From: Fulvivirga maritima
GTDB lineage: Bacteria > Bacteroidota > Bacteroidia > Cytophagales > Cyclobacteriaceae
Assembly (NCBI RefSeq): GCF_021389955.1
Contig: NZ_CP089980.1
Coordinates: forward strand, 4,955,001 to 5,019,000
Reading direction: 5' to 3'
DNA: 64,000 nt
Below the pieces are notes generated by a model. That model was not told the origin of the DNA. It searched no databases and saw only the letters and a list, made by a program, of their open reading frames with translations. The position numbers and the translations under genes are program-made. Shown one piece after another: positions 10,619 to 21,249 of the stretch. Within the stretch, counting starts at the first letter, position 1; the number at the start of each line of letters is the position of its first letter.

Positions 10619-12524
10619 GAGTAAGAATGATTAGGTCGTTGTAAAATTTGTTTAAGTCTTTTATTGAGGCATTCCATTGGCCGAATTCGTTGGTAGGTAG
10701 CACTGTCTTTAATAATTTAATTTCTTTAAAATAGTAGAGACCATCTTCCTTTTCCTCATATCTGGCATTGAATGAAAAGTAATCGCTATCAATAGAAATA
10801 GCGTCAGGAAGGTGGTTCACTTTATAGCCTGCAGGTAGTAATACTTTTGCATGAGTACGACTATATCTTTTACTGGTAAAGGCATATGGGATTTTCCTTT
10901 CTTCCTCAATTTCTAAATTTTTATAATCATCAGAAAAATCAAGATCTAGGTACAATTCAGAACCAAAACTGCTAACCTGATCAGCTAAATTCATATTATA
11001 TTCAATATGAATGGGAGTGTTTCTATTGATCTCATTATAGTTGGCTATTTTAAAATCATCAGGCTCACTACTTCCTGATACTATTACTTTTAATAATTCA
11101 TCCTGGTCCGCTTTATCAGCCGTGAAGATGTAGTTCATCAGAATTTTTTGATATTCCCCTCTTATATCCGTTGTTCCTTTTCCTTGGAGGCTTCCATCTA
11201 TAATGGTGTATTCCCAATTTTTTTCTTCCAAATAATCCTCCAGAGGTTGTTCGGCTACTTTGTCTCGTAAATAATTATCTCCATTTTCTATTAATACTTC
11301 TTTTCCCTGAATTCGCTCGGCATTAAAATTCATAGGGTTATATTTTTCGGTAGCATCCAGAATATAGCGATTGCCATTTAATAAAACTGTACACACCATA
11401 TGGTTGTCTACCGCTAATGATGGAATATCATAAGTATAAGGAATTTTGTTGGTGCCTATCCAGGTTAATCGGGCGTCATAACCAACAAGGCGTAGCATTT
11501 CTTTGGTAAGATTAGCCATGCCTTTACAATCACCATATTTATTATAAAATACCTTGTTGGCAGGATCAGGTTGAAAACCAGCCAGACCGTTTTCAAAAGC
11601 GATGTATTTAATGTTATCCTGAACCCAGTAATATATGGCTTCTATCTTTTCCTTATCGGTAGTTTTATCTTTTATGAGCTCATTTACCTTACCGCTTAGT
11701 TCTGAAGACTTATTGTCAATGTTAGAAGTTAGCTCATGATACCATTTGTAGAGATCATTAGTTGAAGCTAATACTGGCATTCTACTACCTTGAGAGTTTT
11801 TATAGCTCTTGGTTAAAATTAATATATGCGGCATATAATGCAAATAACCAGGATCATGTTCCTGTGCTGTCTGGGCCGGAAGGTCTTCCAGGGTGTAGAT
11901 GAATTTATTGCCAACGATTTTCTTTTGTATATCGTAACCTTCAAAGTTAATTTCTTTTAATTCTACCTCTATTCCTACAGGTATTTCAAATGTAATTTCC
12001 TTTTTTAGTACAGGTAAGTCTTCATGAAAAAACACATATGTCAAATATTTAGGATCCGAATAAGTGGTTTCAGTAGAAAAATGAACTACTGTTCCTGTTC
12101 TAGTTAGGTTAAGCTTATATGCACATATTTGCGCATCTGAATAAAATATTTCACCAGATTGGTAATGGCCGCAGAACTTATTATGATCAAATGATTTTCC
12201 TCTCTCTGTAGTGATGGATGTTTTTCCCAGCTCTACATTATCATTATAATGGATCCGCTTTACGTATTCTGAGTGATCTTTTAAACCTATAAAAAGTTCG
12301 TTTTCTTCATTAAGAACACGAATATTATCATCCTTTTTATCAATTGAAAAGGTATACTTTTCGGTAGACATAAGCGCTGCAACCGAAGCATCTTTATAAT
12401 TAGAGCTTATTTCGTCAGAATCTTTTACTCTTTCAGGATCAATTTTCTTTTGTCCTAAAGAGAGTGAAGAAATAAATATAAATAAAGTAAAAGTGCAGCC
12501 TAATATAGAGTATTTATGTAGCAC
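10608..12524 (-). CDS. Secreted DUF3857/transglutaminase-like protein
   Basis: A 638-residue protein with a signal peptide (hydrophobic 8-24, cleavage near LGQ). Residues about 60-240 fit DUF3857. The transglutaminase-like domain follows with Cys333 in YGDCKG, His375 in DNHMV and Asp390 in LDATEKY, a complete catalytic triad. The C-terminal part is beta-rich. Such proteins are common in Bacteroidota, usually as tandem pairs; the substrate is not known, and both amide cleavage and cross-linking have been proposed for the fold. It is first in a two-gene operon with the gene at 8453-10618. An AT-rich stretch of about 290 bases separates it from the divergent DinB-like gene. Confidence 0.8.
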   Translation of the reverse strand: MLHKYSILGCTFTLFIFISSLSLGQKKIDPERVKDSDEISSNYKDASVAALMSTEKYTFSIDKKDDNIRVLNEENELFIGLKDHSEYVKRIHYNDNVELGKTSITTERGKSFDHNKFCGHYQSGEIFYSDAQICAYKLNLTRTGTVVHFSTETTYSDPKYLTYVFFHEDLPVLKKEITFEIPVGIEVELKEINFEGYDIQKKIVGNKFIYTLEDLPAQTAQEHDPGYLHYMPHILILTKSYKNSQGSRMPVLASTNDLYKWYHELTSNIDNKSSELSGKVNELIKDKTTDKEKIEAIYYWVQDNIKYIAFENGLAGFQPDPANKVFYNKYGDCKGMANLTKEMLRLVGYDARLTWIGTNKIPYTYDIPSLAVDNHMVCTVLLNGNRYILDATEKYNPMNFNAERIQGKEVLIENGDNYLRDKVAEQPLEDYLEEKNWEYTIIDGSLQGKGTTDIRGEYQKILMNYIFTADKADQDELLKVIVSGSSEPDDFKIANYNEINRNTPIHIEYNMNLADQVSSFGSELYLDLDFSDDYKNLEIEEERKIPYAFTSKRYSRTHAKVLLPAGYKVNHLPDAISIDSDYFSFNARYEEKEDGLYYFKEIKLLKTVLPTNEFGQWNASIKDLNKFYNDLIILTREN

Positions 12525-12815
12525 GGTAAAATGTGAATATGGTAAGTTTAAATTGAATTACTATATGTACTATATACTCGTAATCAGCTATATGTGACCA
12601 CTAAAGGCTGCAAAAAAATCATTAATTTTTTAATATAAGAGAATGGATAATCTTAATGGGCAAGGGGAGTGAATAAAAGATAATATAGTTGATGAAAATT
12701 CTAATGTGACTCATATTATATAAACCAGAAAACAATTGTAACAAGGAAGAATCATTATTACTTTAGCTTCTTTAATCAATAAAATTTGGGAAGTATTATT
12801 TCCCCTTGCAGAGAG

Positions 12816-13271
12816 ATGAATTCAGTTTTTAAGATTTGGAAGAGAAATAGGGAGCTCTATCAAGAGTTCTTTGAAAAATATAGTTTAGAGCAGCTAAACA
12901 AGATCCCGGAAGGTTTTAGCAATAATCTGATATGGAATATTGGGCACGTGCTGATAGCGCAACAGGTTTTAATTTATAAGTCTTCTGGACTGGAGGGGTA
13001 TGTTTCTGATGATTTGATCAATAAGTACAAACCTGGTACACGACCAACTGATCCTGTTTCTGAAACGGAGGTAGCTCATATTAAGGAGCAGATGTTACAA
13101 TTGGTATAAAAAACGGAAACTGATTTTCATGAAGGTAAATTTCAGATTTACAACGAGCGAACCACTAGCATGGGATTTCATTTGGCCACTTTTGAAGAGG
13201 CACTGACCTACAATAACTATCATGAAGCGCTTCACCTGGGATACATGATGAGTATTCGTAAGCTTGTTTAA
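12816..13271 (+). pseudogene. DinB-like family protein interrupted by an in-frame TAA
   Basis: Translation from the ATG at 12816 gives a DinB-superfamily four-helix protein (motif LIWNIGHVLIAQQ) that stops at TAA 13107-13109. The same frame then continues with KTETDF..., YNERTT and NNYHEALHLGYMM to a stop at 13269-13271, for 151 codons in all, the family's usual size. The downstream part holds two of the three metal-ligand histidines. Homologues of this family commonly have Glu at the stop position, so a single G-to-T change (GAA to TAA) explains the break. A sequencing error cannot be excluded. Confidence 0.75.
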
Positions 13272-13315
13272 GTAAAAGAATATGCTTGTTTCACTGTGAT
13301 TTAAAAGATTAGAAA

Positions 13316-13759
13316 ATGAATAGGGTAGAGAGCTATTTGTACAAAAGGAAGTTTTTAAAATTCACAGAAGCAAAACTCGCGGCTTGGAATGAAGGCGGAT
13401 GCATTGATAACTTAATCTTTGCTGCCGAAAACGGAATGTTTAATATACGATATACGTGTATTAAATTGCTCTCATCTAAACTAGATCAATCAAAAGTGAA
13501 ATATCTATTGATTACCATGATTAGAGATGATGTAGAACTGGTTTCCGAAGCTGCTATAGAGGCCTTAAAACCTTGTATAGATTCTAATATTTCTAAATTA
13601 ATAGAGGAAGTCAGGAGTCAGCGAAAAATAAATAAAATGGCTAAAAACCCTTATTTATCTAATATTGGTTTTCATGAGGAATTAAAAGAACGCCCCAGTG
13701 ATCGTTTGATGAATAGGCTTAAGGAACAGCAAAGGGTTAATCATCCGCCTTATTTTTGA
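13316..13759 (+). CDS. Hypothetical protein, alpha-helical (HEAT-repeat-like)
   Basis: A 147-residue protein without signal peptide or membrane segments. Residues about 15-95 look like two or three helical hairpins with the spacing of HEAT-type repeats (NIRYTCIKLLSSKL, then LVSEAAIEALKPC). The C-terminal 45 residues are basic and polar with a KERPSDRLMNRLKEQQR stretch. I do not recognise a named family. It is separated from the broken DinB-like gene by 44 bases and has an ATG after an AT-rich leader. Expression as a cytoplasmic binding protein is a guess. Confidence 0.6.
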   Translation: MNRVESYLYKRKFLKFTEAKLAAWNEGGCIDNLIFAAENGMFNIRYTCIKLLSSKLDQSKVKYLLITMIRDDVELVSEAAIEALKPCIDSNISKLIEEVRSQRKINKMAKNPYLSNIGFHEELKERPSDRLMNRLKEQQRVNHPPYF

Positions 13760-13990
13760 GTATTAAATAGCTCATTATCTCCCCACCTCCTATAACTCCC
13801 CCGCAACACCCTCATGGCCATATCACTTCAGCTGCTTTGATTGCGTAATTCTCTTTCCTTCCATTCAATATTAAATAATTGGCTCATAATAAGGTGATTT
13901 TCTGCGAATAAATTGTTCTTTCACGTGCATTTCTGCTGAGTTATGATTAACTTATAACTGAAGAAGAATAGGGAATAGAAGCAAAGTGAT

Positions 13991-14308
13991 ATGTCAGATT
14001 TTAGTCAACTTATATACCGAAAAACACCTGTATTAGTAGATTTTCATGCCAGCTGGAGTGAATCTTGCAAAAAGGTGAATCCTGTATTAGAAAGAGTGAA
14101 ATCAGAGCTGGGAGACAGGTTGAAAATTCTTAAGGTAGATGTAGATAGAAACCCATCAACTGTAAAAACATATGATATTTGGCGGGTGCCTACTTTGGTT
14201 TTGATATGGCGAGGTCAAAGACTTTGGAAGCATCATGGTATTATAACCACAGGTCCTTTGCTAGAGCAGATGAAAAGGTTTTTCTCTAAAAATATACTTA
14301 AGGGCTAG
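13991..14308 (+). CDS. Thioredoxin-like protein with a single active-site cysteine
   Basis: A 105-residue protein with the complete thioredoxin fold pattern: PVLVDFHASW, then the catalytic position, KILKVDVDRNP, and the cis-proline loop RVPTLVL. The active site reads W22-S-E-S-C26 instead of WCGPC, so the nucleophilic first cysteine is lost and only the resolving cysteine remains. It cannot run the normal dithiol cycle; it may act as a monothiol redox protein, a chaperone or a binding module. No signal peptide, so cytoplasmic. The gene stands alone, about 230 bases after the previous gene. Confidence 0.8.
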   Translation: MSDFSQLIYRKTPVLVDFHASWSESCKKVNPVLERVKSELGDRLKILKVDVDRNPSTVKTYDIWRVPTLVLIWRGQRLWKHHGIITTGPLLEQMKRFFSKNILKG

Positions 14309-14439
14309 CTGAGATTTATAATTTATAGCCCTCTGGTTAACCATTTTATGTGAATAAACGTAAACTACACTTATATAAATTTGGGTGAACGATAATTACT
14401 AGTAACCCGTTTGCCGGATATAAAATCAACCTTAAATTT

Positions 14440-14700
14440 ATGACTAGAGAGCAGGAATTAATTCAAATCCATGAATATGCAGAGAAGCTTAAGCAGGTAA
14501 GTCTTGAGATAAGGTCTAAGCTTACCAGCGTTATTTTATCTACCGAAAGCCGTGAACATCTTACTGATACTGATAAGGATTCAATCCTTCAATTATGTGA
14601 CCTCATTAAATTTAAAGATGACGAACTGGTGTCAGTAGAAGGTAAGCTTCTGGAAACGGTAGACAGACTCAAGAAGGAGAGAGTCACCGCACATATATAG
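14440..14700 (+). CDS. Hypothetical small coiled-coil protein
   Basis: An 86-residue, highly charged protein predicted to be almost all helix, with heptad-like spacing of Leu and Ile in two stretches (residues about 8-30 and 50-80). No cysteines, no signal peptide and no membrane segment. The ATG is preceded by AT-rich sequence and the gene is followed by a strong terminator at 14742-14800, which supports a real transcription unit. No family recognised. Confidence 0.55.
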   Translation: MTREQELIQIHEYAEKLKQVSLEIRSKLTSVILSTESREHLTDTDKDSILQLCDLIKFKDDELVSVEGKLLETVDRLKKERVTAHI

Positions 14701-14741
14701 CAGTATTCACTTTAATAAAACTTAATATTTAGATATATAGT

Positions 14742-14800
14742 AAGGTCTTACTTATGACTGATTGATATGATTCAACGGTTTATAAATAAGACCTTTTTTT
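14742..14800 (+). terminator. Rho-independent terminator
   Basis: AAGGTCTTACTTAT (14742-14755) pairs with ATAAATAAGACCTT (14782-14795) with one mismatch, and is followed by a run of seven to eight T. It closes the small coiled-coil gene. The reverse strand is A-rich before the stem, so it may also serve the converging E2 gene. Confidence 0.8.
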
Positions 14801-14830
14801 AATTATACTCTAAGTTTGTTATATGAAACC

Positions 14831-16183
14831 TTACATGATTATTTTCATTGGCTTCTCTAATAATTCTACTATTCTTTTTAAAAAGGCAGCGGCCTCAGCA
14901 CCGTCTATTAACCTGTGGTCATAAGACATAGATAGAGGAAGTATTTGTTTGGGTTCCCATCCTTTTGATTCCTCAGAGTAAACAGGTTGCGTACTAGCTC
15001 TGGAGACCCCAATAATAGCTACATGTGGAGGAAATACTATAGGCGTAAATGCAGATCCGCCAATACCTCCCTGATTAGAAAGTGCTATATTTCCGCCTTC
15101 CATAGCCTGAGGAGCTAATTTTTTATTTCTCGCTTTGTCTGCAAGGGTATTTAATTCCTCCGCTAACTGCCTGACGCTTTTACTGTCTACCTTCTTAATT
15201 ACTGGCATGAGTAAGCCGTTATCAGTGGCCACAGCAATGCTTATATTATAATAATCTTTGTAGATTACCTTTCTGTTGTCTAAGTCAAGACTAGCGTTAA
15301 ATTTAGGGAATTCTTTTAGAGCTACCTGCATTACTTTAGTGAGTACTGCTGTGAGGGTCACTTTTTGCTCGCTATTCTCATTTTCATCTTTTAAAAATGA
15401 ATTTAAGACTGTTATGTCAGCATTGTCAAATTGAGTAACCTGCGGGATTTCCTGCCAGGACAGTAGCGTCTTTTGGGCTATGGTATTTCTTATGGAGCTC
15501 AATGGCTTTTCCTCAATATTTCCCCATTTAGTGAAGTCCGGTAGCGTGATTTTGCTACTCGACCCACCTTGATTATTACTATTGCTGATGAGAGCTCTGG
15601 CATGTTCTATAACTGCATCATGGGTAATTCTTCCCTGTTCATTAGGATCAATTTCATATAGGCTGATACCTAACTGGCGGGCAAGCTTCTTAGCAAGGGG
15701 AGCTACAGCGGGTGAATCATGGTCTGGTGATTTGACTGATTTATCATCAGTATTGGTATCTTCTTTTGGCTCTCGCTTAGGTTCTTCCTCTTTAGCTTGA
15801 GCTGGTTGCTTTTTTTCTTCCTTTGTGGATGAATCTTCTTTATCATCTTTAGGCTCTTCTGTCTTTGCTTCAATTTCTTTATCATCCTTTGAAGAATTCT
15901 TATCTTCTGAGGCATCGTTGTCCTCTTTTTCATCAGCATTAGAGCTATCATTTTCCAGAATCATGATCAGGTCTCCTGCACCTATTTCCTGATCTTGCTT
16001 CACTTTGATAGATTTAACCGTTCCTTCTTCTTCTACAGGTACTTCTACGGCTGCTTTATCACTTTCTACTACTATTACGGCCTGTTCTTTGTCTACATGA
16101 TCACCTTCAGAAACCAGTATTTCACTGATCTGACCTTTTTCTGCGTTATCAGATATTTTTGGGAGTGTTACTTCTATGTCCAT
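14831..16183 (-). CDS. aceF: Pyruvate dehydrogenase E2, dihydrolipoamide acetyltransferase
   Basis: A 450-residue protein from the ATG at 16183; the open frame extends further upstream but that part lies inside the E1 gene and does not resemble E2. Order: lipoyl domain (residues 1-80) with the lipoylated Lys43 in ESDKAAVEV; an acidic Lys/Glu/Asp-rich linker (about 80-160); an E1/E3-binding domain (about 165-205, APLAKKLARQLGI); and the acyltransferase domain (about 225-450) ending in DHRLIDG with catalytic His423 and Asp427. It accepts the acetyl group from E1 and passes it to CoA. It starts four bases after the E1 stop, so the two are an operon. The E3 gene is not in the window. Confidence 0.9.
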   Translation of the reverse strand: MDIEVTLPKISDNAEKGQISEILVSEGDHVDKEQAVIVVESDKAAVEVPVEEEGTVKSIKVKQDQEIGAGDLIMILENDSSNADEKEDNDASEDKNSSKDDKEIEAKTEEPKDDKEDSSTKEEKKQPAQAKEEEPKREPKEDTNTDDKSVKSPDHDSPAVAPLAKKLARQLGISLYEIDPNEQGRITHDAVIEHARALISNSNNQGGSSSKITLPDFTKWGNIEEKPLSSIRNTIAQKTLLSWQEIPQVTQFDNADITVLNSFLKDENENSEQKVTLTAVLTKVMQVALKEFPKFNASLDLDNRKVIYKDYYNISIAVATDNGLLMPVIKKVDSKSVRQLAEELNTLADKARNKKLAPQAMEGGNIALSNQGGIGGSAFTPIVFPPHVAIIGVSRASTQPVYSEESKGWEPKQILPLSMSYDHRLIDGAEAAAFLKRIVELLEKPMKIIM

Positions 16184-16187
16184 ATTA

Positions 16188-18846
16188 TTAATATTCTGTG
16201 GGGTTGTTTTTACCTTTTTTGATTTTGTATTGATCTTTGAAGCGGTTAAGGACCTTCTTGTTAAGGTCGCCTGTGTTATAAAGCGCATGCAAAGCGGTCC
16301 AGGCGATGTGTATGGCATCGACCTCAAAATGGTGGCGTAGCTCGTTAACAGTATCACTCAGGCCAAAGCCATCGGTTCCTAGTACTGTGTAATTTTCAGG
16401 CATCCAACTTGAAATGGATAGGGGTAACGCTTTCACATAATCAGTAGCAGCAATGCAGATATCATTTTTAGAAAAGGCTGATTCTGTAAGAGATTGTTCT
16501 TTTTTACCTTCTATATTATTCATACGAGCGCTGTCTCGAGCATTGTCATATAGCTTTTTGTAGCTAGTAACACTCCATATAGACACTGGTATTTCAAATT
16601 CATCTTCTAAAATTTCAGCTGCAGCCAGTACTTCTTTCATGATGGCTCCACTACCTAGGAGATTCACTACCTTGTTTTTACTCTTGTTTTTCTTGGCTTC
16701 TTTGTAGCAATAAAGTCCATCTATAATGCCCTGATCTACTCCTGATGGCTTTCTGGGCATGGGATAGCTGTCATTATTGACGGTGATGTAATAGATCAGG
16801 TCTTCTTTCTTCTGATACATCCGTTGAATTCCCTTTTTTATGATGGCGGAAGTTTCATAAGCAAAAGCAGGATCATAGGCCTCTAAATGAGGAAAGGCGA
16901 GCGCAAAGAGATGTCCTTGTCCATCTTGATGCTGAAGTCCTTCACCTGATAGGGAAGTTCTACCAGCAATACCACCAATCATGAAACCTCTGGTGCGGGC
17001 ATCTAAAGCGGCCCAAATGAGATCACTTATTCGCTGAAAGCCAAACATACTATAAAACATAAAAAACGGAATGGTATACAGCTTTTCTGCATTATGGTGA
17101 GTGCCAGCCGCTATAAAAGTAGATATGGCTCCCGCTTCGGTTATTCCTTCTTCTAATATCACGCCTTTTTTCTTTTCATTATATTGAAGAAGGCTGCCTC
17201 CGTCTACAGGATCATATTGCTGCCCCTTGGGGTTGTATATTCCTACATTGCCAAAAAGCGCGTCTAATCCTAGAGTCCGCGACTCATCTGGAATGATGGG
17301 TACTATATGATCTGTCGTGTTTTTATCTTTTAGCAAAGAGGAGAGAAGTTGCATAAAAGCACCATTGGTAGTGGCCTCTTTCTCGCCTGATCCGCTGTCA
17401 AATGACTTGAATATTTTGGCAGAAGGCATTTTAAAGTCATAGTCCATTACTTCTCTATTGGGTAATTGGCCTAAGAGATTTTTCCTTCTTTGCTTGATGT
17501 ATTTTACTTCATCACTGTCTTCTTCAAAACGATAGAAAGGGTAGTCCTTCAATTTCTCATCGGTAAGTGGTATTTCTAGCTTATCTCTATAATCTTTTAT
17601 TTCTTCTAGTGAAAATTTCTTTTTTATTGTGAGTGACATTACTGGCTTCTCCTGCCTCTCCCTGACCATGTCCCTTGGTGGTGTGAGCCAGAATTACTAC
17701 CGGACCGTCTTTGTATTCTACGGCTTTTTTATAAGCGTTATAAATCTTTACTAGGTCATGACCTCCTTTGCCCAGTCTTTCCAACTGGTCATCAGAATAT
17801 TCTGCTGCCAGCTGTTGGAGTGATTCACTTTGGCCAAATAGCTCTTCTCGTAATTGGCTACCAGAAGCAATGGACCATTTTTGTAGCTCGCCATCTGGGG
17901 TTTCTGCCAGTACTTTCTTTAGTGCTCCTGACGTATCTTTAGCCCAAATCTTATCCCACTCACTATTCCATACTACTTTTATGACCTTCCAACCAGCTCC
18001 TGAAAATATATTGGCCATTTCAGAAATAATATGGTTGTTACCCCTTACAGGTCCATCTAGTCTCTGTAAGTTGCAGTTAACTATAAAGATAAGATTATCT
18101 AATTTTTCTCTACTAGCTATGGCAAGTGCCCCGGTAGATTCTGGTTCATCCATTTCTCCATCTCCAAGATAGGCCCATACCTTAGTCTCTTTATAGGAGG
18201 TTAACTCGCGGTGCTGTAGGTATTTGAGGAAACGAGCCTGGTAAATGGCTTGAATAGGCCCAAGACCCATTGATACAGTGGGGAATCTCCAGTATTCAGG
18301 CATAGACCGAGGGTGGGGATAAGATGGAAGACCATCTTTATACTGAATTTCTTGTCGGAAATGCGTGAGCTGCTTCTCAGTCATATCATGAGCCACATAT
18401 GAATAAGCATATAGCCCTGGGGCAGCATGGCCTTGCCAGTAAACTATATCAGGATGATCCCCCTCATAGCCTCTTAAAAAGTGATGTAGCGCTACCTGAA
18501 ACAAATCTGCCTCAGAAGAAAAAGTAGAAATATGACCTCCTAATCCACTATGTGTATGATTAGCCTTTGCCACCATCATCATGGCATTCCATCGTATCGC
18601 CCTATCTATCCTTTGTTCCAGATCAATATCTCCCGGGTAGGCTACCTCTTCATCAGCAGAAATAGTGTTAACATATTGTCCAGATTGGGCCGTGCCGTTG
18701 AGATTTATGCCATATGACTCCGCTTTTTGGTTAAGTAACTTCAATAGTTGAGAAGCATGGGCCTTAGATTCATTTTCTATTATCCATTCGAGAGATGATA
18801 TCCATTCTTGTTCTTCTTCCGTGTTGGTTAGTTTCTGATCCGCCAT
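16188..18846 (-). pseudogene. aceE: Pyruvate dehydrogenase E1 (AceE type), split by a one-base frameshift
   Basis: Two overlapping frames together give a homodimeric-type E1 of about 885 residues, the family's normal length. The first part (18846 down to about 17625) has the thiamine diphosphate motif GDG (228-230) to NCN (257-259) and ends in TTKGHGQGEAGE-ASNVTHNKK. The second continues KKFSLEEIKDYRDKLEIP to the stop at 16188. The frames meet at an A6 run on the coding strand (17620-17625); with five A the reading NKKKFSLEE is seamless. E1 is the decarboxylating subunit and heads the E1-E2 operon. Loss would be serious for central metabolism unless another E1 exists, so a sequencing error is plausible. 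The gene itself is certain. Confidence 0.85.
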
Positions 18847-19566
18847 AGTAAAATATTTTATTAAAATGTGTCAAAAATTGTTCCTCAGGCCTTGATGAGC
18901 TCAGAGCTGGATTGGGCTGATTTGGTGTGAAAAAATATGCCCGATTTGTGGATGTTTTCGTAATGAAATATGCTGAGCCAAGTTAAGCGTTCAGAGGCTT
19001 AGTGGAGCAGTGTATATTTTTCTACGAAATAGGATAAATTTTGTGATATGTATTAAAAGTGTATTTTTTAAATTAAAAGTAATAGCTTCTCAATAATAGG
19101 GAGGTTAAATTAGTTTACCTATTTAAATCATTAAAGTTTAACCTAAACTACACCCTATGACAAAAGCTATAAAAACGGATAATTTTTTCCACCACGGTCT
19201 TTTTATGACTACTGTAAAATTAAAATAACTTCTTGATTTACAGTAATTACTACTAACCTGTACTACAGTTTCATTATTATTTAGGGTTCAATATCGTCGG
19301 TGTTGAGTAAGTAAGGCTTGGTTACCAGTAATGTAATTTAAGCTTCAGACTGACCTTTATATCCTTAAAGATTCTGTACAAACGTCAACTATTAGCTTCA
19401 TGCGGCAGCTATAATAATAATGTTTCATCTGGCTAATATTTTTAACCAAGTGTAAGGTAAGTCCTTCAACTTGTGATTAAACGCACTTATAGTATTAAGT
19501 AACTGTATTTAACCTTGCTTTAAGGTAGAGATTGATGCAGTTATATCATCATTAAACACAATTCTT
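18847..19566. other. 720-base intergenic region between divergent operons
   Basis: Between the divergent aceE operon and the polysaccharide locus. It is strongly AT-rich with no open frame of protein-like character. It must hold promoters for both directions, but I see no palindrome, riboswitch-like fold or operator that can be defended by eye. Confidence 0.5.
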
Positions 19567-21249
19567 ATGTTTAAACATTTAACTACTTTAATCTTATTAT
19601 TATTAATAGGATCTGGAATAATTAATTATGCCAATGCCTATGAGCATGAGGTATGGCAATCAGGAGGTCGTTATTATTGGAAGACCTTTGATGTAGAACG
19701 AGGAAGTTCAACCGATTTGGCTGTAGCCGTAGAAGGGGCCATGGGAGATTCAGGTAATCGTGACATTCATATATTAACCAGTGGCACCTTATACTCTACC
19801 ATTAATGTATCTCGCCCTGGTGTAAGGATACATGGACATGGAAACACATTTACCTGTAGTTTCTCAGGAAGTGGTATTCTAAACAATGGGCATGACGGAT
19901 TTGAAATGCATAACTTAACCCTTAGAAATGTAGTGGGGGGCTACGGTATTCGAAGTAGTTCCGCCAGTAACCTTAGTTTTACTGACCTGAATTTGATCAA
20001 TATCGATTGGATCGGTATACGCATAGATAGTAGAACCAGTAATCCGTGGAACTACACAGAGTACAATCTTTATATGAGAGATATTCTTGTTGAAAATATT
20101 GGCTCTCACGGCATCGAAACTTACAGTATTGATGGTGTAGACTTCGATGGTACGATGACTGCTAGGAATACTGGAGGTTGTGGTGTATTGCTCAATCAAT
20201 CGCATAACGGAACTATTGAAACTGTAGATGCCTACAATTGTGATTGGGGAGGTGGTTATGCTGGTTTACGTTTCGCAAATGGATGTAGTAATATCACTGC
20301 CGAAACTCTCTATGCAGATCGTTGCGGAAGAGGATTTTTCATTGTTCAGTCAGGCCCTACCATCAATTGCCATTTGAATTACGCAGAAATTCGTGAATGT
20401 TCTGATGTCGGTATTTGGATAGAAAACGGAACTAACTGTAGCGTTGAATCAGGATGCAGCGAGTCAGGGGTAGCCGTATCCGGAGCCGGAAGTTATGCTA
20501 ACGTAACAAATAATTGCTCTGGTGGCGGCTCAACCTCGTATGTTCAGTTTCAAAACCGTGCTACAGGCTTATATCTAGATGGCATGGGGCGTACAGCTAA
20601 TGGGGAGACATGTGGACAATACGCTAATACCACTCATGTCAACTCACAATGGGAACTGGTAGATGCTGGGGGAGGCTATTATCAATTGCGAAACCGAGGT
20701 ACGGGCTTATTTCTAGATGGGATGGGTCGTACCAATAATGGGGCCGAGTGCGGGCAGTATGCCAATACTACCCATGTGAATGCCCAGTGGTCTCTGCAAC
20801 AATACAGTGGCAATTATTATCGGCTACAGAACCGGGGAACGGGCTTATTCCTGGATGGTCTGGGCTACACCGCCAATGGAGACGTGGTAGGACAATGGGC
20901 AAATTCAACCAGTCAGAATGCGCAGTGGCAGATGATCAATGTAGGAGCCGGTTCGCGTGTGGTTGCTACCAAGACCACCGTAATACCCCATTTAAATGAT
21001 GTTCCCGATCAAATAGGAACAGAACTTTTTTATCCAAATCCGACGACCGGCGTGTTAAACATCCGGTTGAAAGAACATGGCGAAACAACGGTAGCCAAAG
21101 TATATGATCAGGCTGGGCAGATGGTGATGAGCGAAAAACTCACTTATCAAAACAGTCAGATTGATGTGTCTTTTTTAAAGTCGGGGGCCTATTTTGTAGA
21201 AGTATCAACTGCTTCAGGAATTAATAGGTGGAAGCTAATCAAACAGTAA
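19567..21249 (+). CDS. Secreted right-handed beta-helix protein with ricin-type lectin and T9SS domain
   Basis: A 560-residue protein with a signal peptide (cleavage near NYANA, residue 24). Residues about 60-320 form a parallel right-handed beta-helix (repeats such as GFEMHNLTLRNV, GIRIDSRTSN, GVLLNQSHNG), the fold of pectate lyases and related polysaccharide enzymes; no catalytic residues can be assigned. Residues about 325-458 are a three-repeat ricin B/CBM13-like lectin, each repeat with the LDGxG...GQ(Y/W)AN...QW pattern. Residues about 485-560 are a type A T9SS sorting domain (FYPNPTTGVLNI to WKLIK). First of four secreted proteins in this locus. The lectin module is nearly identical to those of the next two genes. 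Confidence 0.82.
   Translation: MFKHLTTLILLLLIGSGIINYANAYEHEVWQSGGRYYWKTFDVERGSSTDLAVAVEGAMGDSGNRDIHILTSGTLYSTINVSRPGVRIHGHGNTFTCSFSGSGILNNGHDGFEMHNLTLRNVVGGYGIRSSSASNLSFTDLNLINIDWIGIRIDSRTSNPWNYTEYNLYMRDILVENIGSHGIETYSIDGVDFDGTMTARNTGGCGVLLNQSHNGTIETVDAYNCDWGGGYAGLRFANGCSNITAETLYADRCGRGFFIVQSGPTINCHLNYAEIRECSDVGIWIENGTNCSVESGCSESGVAVSGAGSYANVTNNCSGGGSTSYVQFQNRATGLYLDGMGRTANGETCGQYANTTHVNSQWELVDAGGGYYQLRNRGTGLFLDGMGRTNNGAECGQYANTTHVNAQWSLQQYSGNYYRLQNRGTGLFLDGLGYTANGDVVGQWANSTSQNAQWQMINVGAGSRVVATKTTVIPHLNDVPDQIGTELFYPNPTTGVLNIRLKEHGETTVAKVYDQAGQMVMSEKLTYQNSQIDVSFLKSGAYFVEVSTASGINRWKLIKQ

Noticed and set aside
14831-16357. N-terminal extension of E2 upstream of 16183
   Set aside because: The extra 58 codons lie within the end of the E1 gene in another frame and do not resemble any E2; the lipoyl domain begins exactly at the ATG at 16183.
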